In this document: piece after piece, positions 1 to 10,692 of the stretch
Position numbering within the stretch: position 1 is the stretch's first letter
How the letters are laid out: the number at the start of each line of letters is the position of its first letter
Assembly: GCA_941918925.1 (NCBI GenBank)
Contig: OW799234.1
Location: 123,279,395-123,343,394, forward strand
Length of the DNA: 64,000 nucleotides
From: Phyto melanocephala
Taxonomy: Eukaryota; Arthropoda; Insecta; Diptera; Rhinophoridae
Direction of reading: 5' to 3'
The notes under the pieces: generated by a model
The model's input: the letters and a program-made list of their open reading frames with translations, nothing else
Databases searched by the model: none
What the model was told of the DNA's origin: nothing
Made by a program: the position numbers and the translations under genes

Positions 1-171
1 ATTTGTTTTTCTTCCGTTTTTCTTTTTTTTCGCTTTAAGCATTTTTCGATACAAGTGCAAATTAAACAAGTATATGAATAAATATAAATACTGTGGTATG
101 GAATATAATTTATACAAGCCATATGACTTGCTATTCAGTGAGATTCTAATTTGCAGCAACAGATACCTTTA

Positions 172-619
172 AAGGCCATGTCAGATAAAATTTTTGCCTC
201 GCATTGCGTTAGGAACTCGCTTTGACATTTAAGATCAAATAGCCATACTTATAAGAAGCATGTCACATAAAGTACTTTCAACGCAGCGCGAAACTTAAAG
301 TTAGGCAACTCTCATCTTTTTGTGCGCTTTGACAATCAGAAGGCAAATTTTCTTATATTTTTTTCTTTTTTAAATTCAAATTTGTTTTAAAAACTATTTT
401 AAAATAACATTATTAGCTGTTAATTAAAAAAATATATATTTTTTAATAACGAAATAATAATGAAAAAAAATTAGAAAAGTACTTTCCAACTTTATAGGCA
501 AGCAAGCAATACGTAAGTGTTGTCAAAGTTTTCCTTGTGACATACAATTGTTCCCTCGCGTTTTTCTGTCTAAGTTAGAAATGTGACGCAAAGCTACAAA
601 ATTTTATTTGACATGGCCT
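172..619. mobile_element. MITE with about 26-bp inverted ends
   Basis: The left end (AGGCCATGTCAGATAAAATT) and right end (inverted AATTTTATTTGACATGGCC) are inverted repeats. TTAA occurs at both outer edges (169-172 and 619-622), which would fit a piggyBac-type target, but the termini do not start with the usual CCC, so the superfamily is open. The roughly 400 bp inside have no coding sequence. Confidence 0.55.
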
Positions 620-636
620 TAAGTGTATGTAACGTA

Positions 637-713
637 CGGTCCACACTAGCTATCGATTTGTTCGAATAACGTACAATTTTTTATGCGCACATGAATTTTC
701 CTGGTGTGGACCG
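637..713. repeat. short inverted repeat (CGGTCCACAC / GTGTGGACCG)
   Basis: Two arms of about 13 bp (637-650 and 701-713) around a 50-bp loop, with Cla I-like ATCGAT and TTGTTCGAA motifs repeated on to about 780. It could be the end of a MITE or a lone stem-loop; no second terminus was found. Confidence 0.4.
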
Positions 714-1065
714 CTGCTGTCGATGATTTGTTCTTGTTCAAACAGTGTTGTCGAAACATTTGTTCGAACAACGATGTCTGACATTAAAAGGCATTTTGAA
801 TATGAAAGAGACGACGTATAAAAATATTAACAAAATACACTTTATACGTTTTATCCACATCAAAGAACATGAAACATTTTTTAACAGTTGCTCTGCCGTC
901 GTTTTGTTCTAGTCTGAACAAATCGGTGGCTCGTCTAGACATAAAGTTAGTAAAGTGTTATTCGTTATTTAGTTTTAAAACACTCGGTGTGGCAAGTCTG
1001 TTAGCCATTAAAAATTTTTCATCCGAAGTATCATTTATATAGTGAAAGTTTCTACATTTGCGAAT

Positions 1066-1200
1066 ATGGCTCGTTTAGCAACCGAACAATTCGAAACAAT
1101 AGTTAAAACTTACTACAAAAGTGGTGATTCAAATGTAGCTTTCAGCGCCATTGTAGAAAAAATATGTCCAAATGACACCTCCAGACTATAATATGTACCA
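1066..1200 (+). pseudogene. N-terminal fragment of a mariner-type transposase
   Basis: Reads MARLATEQFETIVKTYYKSG followed by AF.AI...CPNDTSRL and a stop. This resembles the first helix-turn-helix of DD41D mariner transposases (EQR.EIVKTYY..G...A.RAL...P). It is broken directly after this part and no terminal repeat was found. Confidence 0.5.
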
Positions 1201-1380
1201 AACAGTCAGTTTTTGCGGATGCAATGAGGAACGAGCTTAATCGCTGAAGAAAATTTGGATGACAACCGATAACAGCCCTGACAGACCAGCAGTTTTGAAA
1301 GCACTTAATTGCTAACCAGTAGTTACTTTGACACTTATTGGTGTTCTCTGTTCGAAATATTCATTATCAATCAATAACAA

Positions 1381-1740
1381 TCAGTCAATCAATCGCTTTC
1401 AACTTCACCAACGTTGGTAGACATTGCTAATTTTTTTCTAAAGTGAATGCTATATTGCCTAAACTTAACATTTGTTGGGCCTCTTAGAAGCTCTAATGAA
1501 ATGTCATTTTTGACGAGGCGTTGTTTTATTTTGACTTTTATATTAACAAATACAATTTTTGCATCTGTTAATAATAGAACTACCAAGTCGTTGTTAAAAA
1601 GCCAACGCATCCACATAGAGTTACAATATGGAGTGAATTTTGGAGAGTTGATATCATTGGCCACCATTTTTTTTTCCAAAAATTCAGTAAATACGCAATT
1701 TTTGTCGACGATGAGCGTTACAGAGCCGTGATTTAGAACT
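1381..1740. other. stretch open on both strands, unidentified
   Basis: About 290 bp are free of stops on both strands (1447-1731 plus, 1389-1679 minus). The minus reading (NSPKFTPYCNSMWMRWLFNN, LELLRGPTNVKFRQYS) looks protein-like, with Trp, Met and Pro in plausible spacing. I cannot name it. It lies between transposon fragments, so a decayed transposon ORF is the likeliest source. Confidence 0.3.
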
Positions 1741-1820
1741 TTTTATAGGGTGAAATATTTCCGAAGCATGGCGCAGCATAAAACTCATCAATCAATTCAT
1801 CTTTTGCAAGCTAGGTTCGG

Positions 1821-2159
1821 ACACTGGCCTATAAGCGAAAAGGCTAAATATCCTTTACAACGACTTCTGCAGAAGTTGCGATAACGAGGAAGAGGAGGAG
1901 ACAACTGAACATCTCTGTAATTGGTCTGCATTCGGGGACCTGAGATTCTAGGTCAGCGAATACTTGAAAGTAAAACTTGTCTTTCCGCAGTTGATCTGGG
2001 AAAGATCCACACCTTTTTTAAAAGGGCAGGATGGCTGAGAAACGACGGCTAGAGGACATAGACAAACGGGCGTTGGTGCCTACGGTATAACAACGGGACC
2101 CTCGGAGGATCCAAATGAGATATGCCTTCGGGTGGCTGCCGAATCTAACCTAACCTAAC
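1821..2159 (+). mobile_element. 5'-truncated LINE 3' end (R1/LOA/I-like) with perfect TSD
   Basis: 339 bp flanked by the 10-bp direct repeat CTAGGTTCGG (1811-1820 and 2160-2169), a clean TSD. It contains the C-terminal zinc-knuckle-like motif of RNase-H-bearing LINEs (FCRSCDNEEEEETTEHLC, with a frameshift before it) and ends in a TAACC-type repeat tail (CTAACCTAACCTAAC). Severe 5' truncation is typical for LINE insertion. Confidence 0.85.
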
Positions 2160-2169
2160 CTAGGTTCGG

Positions 2170-4522
2170 TAATCGTGTTATTAGTAGTCTTGGCTATACA
2201 AATAATCACGAAACGAACTTAATTTTTGTTCTAGAGAGCCAATGAGTATACACATACATATGTATGTCATTCAAAAAAGTTAAATATTTCCTGTTCTTCT
2301 GGTCGCCGCGTTTGAAAACTAAATACCTGCATTAGCTGAATACCTTCCCCTCCGTTTGACGCGTACACTTGGCCCACCACTATAAAAAGTAAAATCATCC
2401 CCACCATTCTTTAGAAAGAACCAGAAACAGTTAACAAAGTCTTCGAAAATTGATAAGAATTTGGTTATACTTGTCTTTCAAGTCAGTCAAAATTGCCGGT
2501 CTGTTCAATGAATTATTCTAACCACAAAAAAGTGTAACTCAAAGTGTTTAATTGCAGAATCTAGGCGGAAATGTGAGCAGACTATGTCAAGAATTATTGT
2601 TATTGCAAAATGTTTTCTTTAGTATCAGCCAAAACTTAACTACAGCGGCAAACGTTTTAAAAGTTCTTATGTCCATACAAATACCGTAATACCACTACGG
2701 CAATGCTTTGCCGTTAAAAAAGTTTAGGTTTGTCAATTCAGCGTTAGCGCTTAGCACAACGCTTGCAACTCTTGTTTAGGTTTAACTGTAAGTCGATTGT
2801 TTGATGCGCTGTATAGCCTGCGGCGATGTAATGTTAAAAAAATATATTTTCTTTTCATATACCAGCCAATTGGATGCAACAATATGTTCGCCGTTGATGT
2901 TAACGTTATCACTGGCCTTATCTTGAAAAAAGCATACAATGCTGTAATTTTTTGATGACTGGAGAATCTGTTGTATTATTTGTTCACTACAAATTAGGTA
3001 ACTCGTTTTATTGCCAGACTCATATTGTGATATTAACAGTGAGGTGAATCCAGGTACCCTTTTATACCATTGATAAAGTTACAGTGCAAACGATGATCAA
3101 TCAATGTTAGATCTTGCACAAATCTATAAGTGGAGGACCATTATAAGCGGCATTCGGAAAAGTTGCATGTCATGCGCTATCTTTTGCCGCCTATATTCGC
3201 CCCTCCGCTAGTAGGACGAGATGTTTATAAAAACCTTTTTTATATCAGATGATCACAACTGCAGTTGTTGCAAGTGCAGATGAGCGCAGCAAATACTGCA
3301 AATAATTGTTGCTTAAAGCAAATATTTCTCGAAAACGATATTGTGCCGACTGTTAAGTGATCGTAGCACTTGAACTGGGTTACAATATTCAAAACAGATT
3401 TCCATAATTTTTTTTGGCGTTAATCTTTTTGACTAGCTAACAGGTAAAGCAGAAATGGTGAAAGAGCTGCCAGATCTAACAACTGTACTTCTTGTCGGAA
3501 TATGGAACGGGACCCGGGGTCCATAGCCAGTTATCTGTATCATGTGTTTTACATATGCTGAGACATGCACTGGGTCATATATTGTAAGTCACACACTGTA
3601 TGAGCGTTTTAGCCACTTGAATTCAAAGTGTTGATTTCAGAAGAATTTAAGTGCATTATGACAGTTTTCGAACTGCTGCGTTCTATATAGGTTTTTTTTG
3701 AGGATCAGGAAGTGACAGAATTGGTCCGTCATCTTTGCTAGAGTTGCAATGATGAAAATCTATGCTGATAATATATAATATTTAAAATTGTAGTATGATA
3801 GAGTGCAACAATACTTGCAAGTTGACAGTGCAACATGTTTGATATAATTTGATACATGCACTTGGTCATTGTGCCGAATTTCGATCACTACACAATATTT
3901 AGTTTTAAAGACTCTCTCATAATAACTTACACCTAGAATGCAAATATTTACCGTCAAATAATCCTAATTATTATAATATTTTTTATATGGTTCTCTAGCA
4001 TGTTTTTTTGCTATAAAAATTTAAATCGTTGGCCAAATCATAGTTTACCACAGTACACGTGTTCGAACATCCTTTTGTTTATTTATTCGCAAAATCTATT
4101 TCATCATATTGTATTTAATATTTACGGTTTTAGTATTCATAAGATGAGCACATACTTATTTGCCATTTGTTGCCAAAATGTTAAACATTCTAATAACCAA
4201 TATTACACACATATAAACTCTAAATACTAAAGGCCTCTTTAATTGTGTTTGCATTTGGTTACGTATTTGTATGTATTCGTTTGAATGTGACTTTTCAACA
4301 TGACAAATCTGCTTTTACCATCATTTATCATTGCAATAAATATTCAAAATACTGAACTTAACATATCACATTTTGTGCTTCTTCTTTTTCGCATACAAAT
4401 GAATAGATAAATACACACATTCGTACATATGTTTGTGAATCTATGAAAATACAAGAGGTTTTGACGACTGTACTTAAGCAAACGATTATTTTTAGGTGCT
4501 AAGAGCTAGTGAAGATTAAATA
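2170..4522. other. intergenic, no feature recognised
   Basis: AT-rich DNA without long ORFs, recognisable transposon ends or RNA genes. A few short GC-richer patches (2700-2780 and 3160-3220) match nothing else in the window. Confidence 0.5.
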
Positions 4523-4760
4523 CAGGGTGAGCCAAAAGTCACCATTGGGTTTAAAAATTGAATACCTTTTTTTTTGCAGAATATAAAATATACGAAATGA
4601 AAATTTCGTTACAGTAAGTATGAAAAATAATGTCACTTAAATGATCCCCGTTGTTAGCTTAGCAAAGAAAGGCTCGTTAAAAGCATTTTCCAAAATTTGT
4701 AGCTGCAGCTGAAATAATGTTAGCGTCAAGTTCAAGTATTGTTTTGTGCTATAAAAGTAC
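4523..4760 (+). mobile_element. terminal fragment of a mariner-type element
   Basis: After a TA, the sequence CAGGGTGAGCCAAAAGTCAC with CCATTGGGTTTAAAAATTGA is the inverted counterpart of the end of the decayed DD41D mariner at 49740-49767 (CAGAGTGTGGCAAAGGCCAC, CATGGGTTTAAAAAATTA). An inner stretch, TCACTTAAATGATCCCCGTT, also matches inverted 49620-49640. Only this end is present. Confidence 0.55.
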
Positions 4761-4835
4761 ATCAAATTGGTGGTGGCTATAAAATATAGAGCTCTTACTT
4801 GTTTTTATTTTGACTATTACGAGTCCATTCTTTTT

Positions 4836-5475
4836 AAACCCTTCACCTGTGGTGCACAAGGGTATATATATGTAGCTTTGTCATTCCATTTGTAATTTCT
4901 ACAATTTTCATTTCCAACCCCATAAAGTATATATTTTCTTATGAATAGAGGATTCAAATAAGTCCTGACCGTCTGCCCGTCGGTCCGTGTGTTGGTTGAA
5001 ATCAACTTTTAGAAGCAACTATATGTTCCTCAGATCTCTATATGGTATCAATCTCTTGGAAATATCCAGGAATGAATCGCTATTGAAATTCAGTACAATC
5101 GTCCCATAACTTTCTGAGATATGAGCAAAAAACCACGACCACCTCGTTTTTTTACACAATTACAACAACAACATACATATATACTGGTTAAAGTAAACGT
5201 GGCATCGAATTCCAGCTGAGCCAAAAAATTTTATTTTATTTTATTTAATATATTATTTTTTTTTTATTGTTTTTAATTTTTTTAAAACATTTTTTTGCAA
5301 TTTTTTAAAAAATTTTTTTTTTTAAAATTTTTTTTTTTAAATTTTTTTTTTTTTTTTTGGTATGTTTTTTTACATATATGTACGTATTTTATAGAGATAA
5401 ATGGTGATACAAACTACTGTTATTGCATGACTACACGTTGTGAAGGGTATATAAGATTCGGCACGGCCGAACTAG
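4836..5475 (+). mobile_element. DINE-1-like element, 3' terminus altered
   Basis: Starts with the family's 5' hairpin (CCCTTCACCTGTGGTGCACAAGGG) and runs through the conserved landmarks: GACCCCATAAAGTATATATT-like, the GTCTGCCCGTCGGTCCGTG tract, TGAGATATGAGC, GGTGGTCGTG inverted, the A/T-homopolymer spacer, GTTATTGCATGACTACACG. The 3' hairpin ATTCGGCACGGCCGAA is present, but the usual TATAGCACTCTTACTTGTTT is replaced after CGAAC. See 29036-29832 for the family description. Confidence 0.85.
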
Positions 5476-5537
5476 TCAAAAGAATGTCTCAAAATGTAAC
5501 TAGTTAACAATTAAGCTGCAGGGTACATACATTTGTT

Positions 5538-6181
5538 CTACACCACTTCCAATTGTATATCAGAAATTTCTATTTGTATTTCAGAAATTTCTATTTGTAT
5601 TTCAGAATATTCCAAATGTATTTCAGAAATTTCCTATTGTATTCAGAATATTTTTTATTTACATATTTTTTTCCTTATATAATAAAATTTTTATAGAAAG
5701 TATACGACTAAATAAAGACCTGTATAGTTTAAAAGGTCTTATATTTTCTTTAAATCTTGTTATAAGTGGAAAATTACTTATTTTTATTTATATTAAAATA
5801 ATGTAGCGGGTTTAACTTTTATTCAAATCTGTTTTCAGTTTTAAGATAATTTTAGGCGTTAAAAACATATTAAAAGTGCTTTTTTTCATACATAATTATT
5901 ATGCTTTATCTAATAAACCTAACATTTTACTATTGAAAAAAAAAAAAAAAATTATATTACGACAATACAATACTCTCCTTTCCCAACTTACAATATTCAT
6001 CTTAGTTTAATTATTTCTAATTTAAATTAAGTAATAGTGTTTGCAATCAGTCCTCAAAACAAATATACATTACAAAATATAGTGATATAAAATAAATATT
6101 TCTATTTCATGTTCTGAAATACAATTGGAAAATTCTGAAATACAATTGGAAAATTCTGAAATACAATTGGAAATGGTGTAG
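5538..6181. mobile_element. foldback-type MITE with tandemly repeated arms
   Basis: Termini CTACACCACTTCCAATTGTA and inverted TACAATTGG...TGGTGTAG. Each arm is a tandem array of a 21-22-bp unit (CCAATTGTATTTCAGAATTT and variants): about four units on the left, three on the right, pointing inward as inverted arrays. The centre is AT-rich noncoding DNA. This is the layout of foldback transposons. No clear TSD. Confidence 0.7.
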
Positions 6182-6676
6182 TTTGGGAGTTCTTAGTGTG
6201 AAAATAAGTCCGTACGTTCGATGTTACATACAAACACGCATACTTCCATATTTGTATTTGCTCGCCACTAGTACATTTTGTATAGTTTCTTTATCATCAT
6301 TAACTATTTTATATTAAATATATCTCATCATTGAGAAGAGTTGGTTGTTTGTTTTCTGTGACTGACCAAAAAAGAAAATGTACAATGCTTATTTGTTTTT
6401 GTAACTAATATTACCAATAATGCCACATGATAAATTATGCACATCACCGAAATAAGTAAGATAGTAGCTTTTTCTATTTCTTTTGCGTTTATTTCTGTTC
6501 TCGCTTTTCATCAATTTCTATCTTAATTTACAATTTCTTTTTTTTTCTTATGCTTGACTCTTTTGTGAGGCCATAAAATGTGCAGGCTGTAGTTAAAGTA
6601 AAATAAAAGTGTCCAGCTTTCGCTATGCGTAATTTATGGTCTATTAGAAAAGTAGATAAATTTTGGTGAGATGTCA
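6182..6676. other. AT-rich DNA, nothing recognised
   Basis: No ORF, repeat end or RNA motif that I can support. Confidence 0.4.
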
Positions 6677-6684
6677 GCATAATG

Positions 6685-7345
6685 ATATAAGCGCACAATT
6701 GGGACGAACGATGAATTTTTCGTCGCGAATATTCGCCGTCAAAAATAAAACACATTTGTGTATATGAGAATGCGTACAATTATAGCGTCGGCCGAAATTC
6801 GCTGTACGCGGCGACCTCTGCAATAGATTTATTTCTATTTTTTACGCCGGCGAACGACGAGCACATTGGTACAAGGTGACCATTGTTTCTTTTATTTGGT
6901 TTTATTTCTCAACTTTTTAAGGAAATAAAGTTAGTTTTTACTTTAACAATTGTTTTATTTTTTATTTTAAAACATTTAAAATAAGTATAAAAAAGTTAAG
7001 TACAAAAATTTGCTTTTATTTGTGTTTTTGCAAATGTTTAAGTTTATTAAGTGATCTTTTTTTCATATGGTCACACTATTAGCTGTTATACACAAACAAA
7101 ATTTTTGTTATTGTTTAATGCACATACCCACGACATTCTTTGCAAACGTTTACTTATACGTAAAAAAGTTTATACAAGTTTCACAAAAATTTAAATTTGC
7201 ACAAACAGTAAACAATTTTATAAACTAAAGAAGATGTTACTTTTTCGTCGTTATTGTGCTACACACGACGAATTTACACAGCGAATTTTCACCGATGAAT
7301 TCGTCGTGTGGGCGAAATTCGTAGTTCGTCTTAATTGTGCGCCGG
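6685..7345. mobile_element. MITE with GCGCACAATT inverted ends
   Basis: The left arm (GCGCACAATTGGGACGAACG then ATGAATTT) matches the inverted right arm (GCGCACAATTAAGACGAAC, TACGAATTTCGCC). Flanks read GCATAATG (6677-6684) and GCATAATA (7346-7353), a 7-of-8 direct repeat compatible with a hAT-sized TSD. Subterminal GACGAA/TTCGTC motifs recur inside both arms. Noncoding. Confidence 0.65.
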
Positions 7346-7365
7346 GCATAATACCCTGTTCAGAC

Positions 7366-7857
7366 AGATATTTTTAATTGTTTAAATTTAGTGTTGATTG
7401 AGCAATTAAAATAAGTGTTCACACATACTCAATTTATCTTACTCCATTAGCATTTGATAGCTGTAAAAATACGATGTATTTGCACCAAATCAAATTATGC
7501 CTTCCCTTCAGTTTTTTCCTGTTAATAAAATATATTTACAATTATATTTATATAAATATATACTTATATGTATATGTATTTGAATTTATTTAAAAACTTT
7601 CTTCAAACATTTTCCATTTTCTTAATTTTAATTTTTTGAATATTTATTTGTTTGACATTAGAAATGCCACCTATAGAATTTTTTTCTCACTGAACATACT
7701 TCTCAAGAGTTGCATCTCGAGTTTTGCACAATAAGTGAAAGAATTAAGTATATATTGCTCAATTTAAAAGTAATTTTTAGTATGGTAAATTGAGCTCAAT
7801 AAAGGCCTTTAATTGTGAGAATATTATAAATTGACAATTAAGGCGCGTGTGTGAACA
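7366..7857. mobile_element. possible second MITE with GTTCAnACA ends
   Basis: The left end TGTTCAGACAGATATTTTTA then ATTGTTTAAATTT is similar, inverted, to AAATTGACAATTAAGGCGCG then TGTGTGAACA on the right. Inner GTGTTCACACATACTCAATT also has an inverted partner near 7780-7800. The match is imperfect and the TSD is unclear. It directly abuts the MITE at 6685-7345. Confidence 0.35.
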
Positions 7858-8317
7858 TATTATAAGGTTGCTAATGTGAAGGAATTTAAAACATTTGAAA
7901 CATGTATAAAGATGATAATAGTATAACTGCTGCATCATGCAATTTTTGTACGGCAATACATAAAAACACTTCAAATATTTTAAAATCTTAAGGATTCCCT
8001 CCCAAAGGAGCTACAAAATTCTTTTGTTGTCATCCTCCTATTACCTAGTATCTTTATAAGAATATAAAAAAACGGCTTGTGTGGATTAAGATTCTTTGTT
8101 AAGGTTACTATTGATACTGTCTTTGTTGTTGTTGCGTTAAATCTGGCCTTAAATAAGTGTCATAGATTAGGTTTACCTGAAATGTCAGTATGTAACAGGC
8201 GCGGTACAAGCTTAGGCTTTTGTATATTTGGGGTGTTTGTCAAGTTTAAAAAGAAAGAAAATTATTTTAAAACAATTCCTTAAGAGTTTATTGCAAAAAC
8301 CTTAAGACAATTGTTAT

Positions 8318-8896
8318 AAAGGGTGGTTAAATTTTGAGGGCCGTTGTTGAATGTGAAACACACCTGAACGTCAAGTTTTGTTCTGCATTTCATTTGACAG
8401 TTTGATATTTCTCAATTTCAGACTAATTCAATTTGAACCAAGGAAAGATACACAATCGAGCAACGCGTTAAAGTTATTTAGGTTTATTATGAAAATGGGC
8501 GCTCAAAACAAAATGCATTTCGTGCACTTCTTGATTCTTTTGGTCAACATAATCGTTTAAATTCGTTCACAGTCTGGGAGAATTGTGAAAAATATTTAAA
8601 TTTCGACAAAACAGGTCTTTATGAAATGTGAAAACATCTGTGAATGCCATCGTAGTTCGTTGAACAGAAAATATTGCTGCTTTTCGCGATACTGTGGCAA
8701 AAGAGCAGTCATTGACAATTTGGACCGTCGGATGGAGGTGTGCCGCCGAGGTGCGGCGTCCATTTAGTCGATATTTTGTTCCATACATAATTGAACCATA
8801 CCAATATTATCATAATAAAAAAAATGACGATAATTTCCTAAATAATTTATGTTTTATTCAAAATCAACATCGGACCTTAAAATTGAACCACCCTTT
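8318..8896 (+). mobile_element. internally deleted DD41D (rosa-type) mariner
   Basis: Termini AAAGGGTGGTT and inverted AACCACCCTTT. Inside, three transposase pieces follow in order but in shifting frames: the N-terminal HTH part (TIEQRVKVI, then YYENGRSKQNAFRALLDSFG), a linker piece (TENIAAFRDTVAKEQSLTIW), and the extreme C-terminus (RCGVHLVDILFHT, stop). The whole catalytic core between them is deleted. A CCCTTTGGGTGG duplication blurs the right edge. Confidence 0.8.
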
Positions 8897-9407
8897 GGGT
8901 GGCTTTATAACTTAAAAATGTTTTTTTAGCTTTTATATTGAGTGGTCACTGCTAGCTATGACTGATAACTGGTATTTTCAATATAAATGAAAGAGGCGAA
9001 ACACAAAAACAGGCTTCAAAAAAATCTCTTTTTTCCTACATCAAAGAGCCTGAACAAATGCTCGACAGTTGGCTTGTCAATGTTTTGTTTTTGTGTGTGA
9101 GCAAATCGATGACTAATGGAGACGTAGCGTTAAGAAAATAAACATAAATTAATAAAACTGTATTTATCTAATAAAATTGTACAAAATCGGTAATTCTACA
9201 TTTACAAAAAATTGCAGCAAATCGAATTTTAAATAAAATAAAATATTCTGTAACTTTCGAAGAGATGAAAAAATTTTAACTTTAATTCCCTCAACGAATT
9301 TCATAACTCATATAAGTCATAATGTACCGAATAAATTTCGTTACAATATAATTTATACAACCTATGAAATGATGGTGGAATTAAAGTTTTTTTTCTTCCT
9401 GAGTTTT
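8897..9407. other. AT-rich DNA downstream of gene A
   Basis: No recognisable feature; probably contains the 3' UTR of gene A next to 9407. Confidence 0.4.
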
Positions 9408-10590
9408 CTATTTTATTAAGCTCGATCGGTTTGGCTTAGCCAAACAATAGGTGGCTGAAGGAGTTGCTGTTCTTATCAGTTTAGATTTGCTGTTGCTGCT
9501 CCGATTTGGCTTAAATTTGTTTACTATTTTATCAGTTATATTTTCTCGACTCTTGTAGGTAGAACGAAACTGCTTCTTTGAATTTAATTTGAAATTATTT
9601 TCTTCTTCTCTTACATCTGTTTGAACGGTGGAAGGGTTTTTATCTTGCAACGCTGTTAGTGTCAAATATTTGTGCAGTTTTGAGGACTCAACTGTTTCTT
9701 TAGATGAAGAATATTTCTTTTTGCATACTCGGGGAGTTGTTGTTTTACTAGTTAAGTTGGTTAATTGTGAGGTTTTTAAAACTTCTACTTCTTTTGCCTT
9801 TACATCTCTGTAATCTCCGCTGCTTATTCCAGTTTCAAACTTGTAATTTTCCCCCGTTTTTACTGTCTTTAAAGCATCTTTGCTTTTTCCCATCGATTTG
9901 AAACGATTTTGTAGTAACTTATCTATAGCCATTAGATCTCTTTGTATTTTGCCACTCACCTCGATTGTTCGTTGTAGAGAACGTTCATGAGAACTCAAGT
10001 GCTGATTGCGAGTCGAAGCTTTGGGGTACATTAAATTGTTTTTCGTTATACTTGATCTTTTACTGAGATTTTGAATGGCAGGAGTGTGATATCCTCTTAT
10101 TGAACCTTGATTATTATCTTTGCTATACAATAAACTACCACTTGAGCTACTGGCACTGGAACAATAACGTTTTCTGTTGTTCATCTTATAATAAGGAGTT
10201 TTTAATAATTTTTCGCCTATAAAAGCCGGTGGTTTTTTGCTCATGTCCATTAAATCATTAAGAATTTGTGTGTCATAAATATTGGTCATGGCTTTCAATG
10301 GACGTTGACGATCTAGCATTTTGAGTCTTTCTAGAGGTCCACGATTTTTAGATTTTGCTGCTGCTACTGAAATTTTGGCGTGCTGCAGATCACTTTTAAA
10401 GGTCATGGGTATTTGTTTGTACAATTTCCCTATGCAGGTGTTGACAATTTCCGAGGTGTTTTTTGAAAGAATTTTAGACTGTAAATAGAAATATTATTTG
10501 GACACTTAACCGACTTTTTAAATTTTAATTAATTCTTACATTTAGTTTCAAGTTGGTTCGCACAATGTTATTCAAATTACTGCTAGTCAT
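9408..10590 (-). CDS. gene A: uncharacterised basic Ser/Lys-rich protein, two exons
   Basis: Not recognised. Two exons: 10590-10540 (17 codons, starting MTSSNLNNIV) and 10478-9408 (356 codons and stop), joined across a 61-bp GTAAG...TTACAG intron in phase 0, giving about 373 aa. The long ORF alone would have to start at a TTG (10424); the upstream exon was chosen because gene B at 15236-16821 has a matching 17-codon first exon (MASTNINKIV) and a matching continuation (SKNTS.IVN.CI.K.YKQIP). The protein is basic and low in complexity, with no signal peptide, membrane segment or known domain that I can see. Blocks shared with gene B: KNRGPL, LLKTPYYK, the SSASSSSGSL stretch, and IQRDLMAIDKLLQNRF. 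An AATAAA hexamer (9417-9412) overlaps the last codons. A Tc1 element begins 103 bp upstream of the ATG. Function is unknown; the paralogy and exon model are well supported. Confidence 0.85.
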
Positions 10591-10692
10591 TTTGCTGCTT
10601 AAAGTTGTATTTGTATCCATAAAAGAAATTTTAATAAATTTGAATTTAATTTTTTGTGGAGTTTGAAAAAACTATGGCATTATTTTGACATA

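Noticed and set aside
2141..2165. telomeric TAACC repeats
   Set aside because: Only three units and bounded by a LINE TSD; it is the LINE tail.
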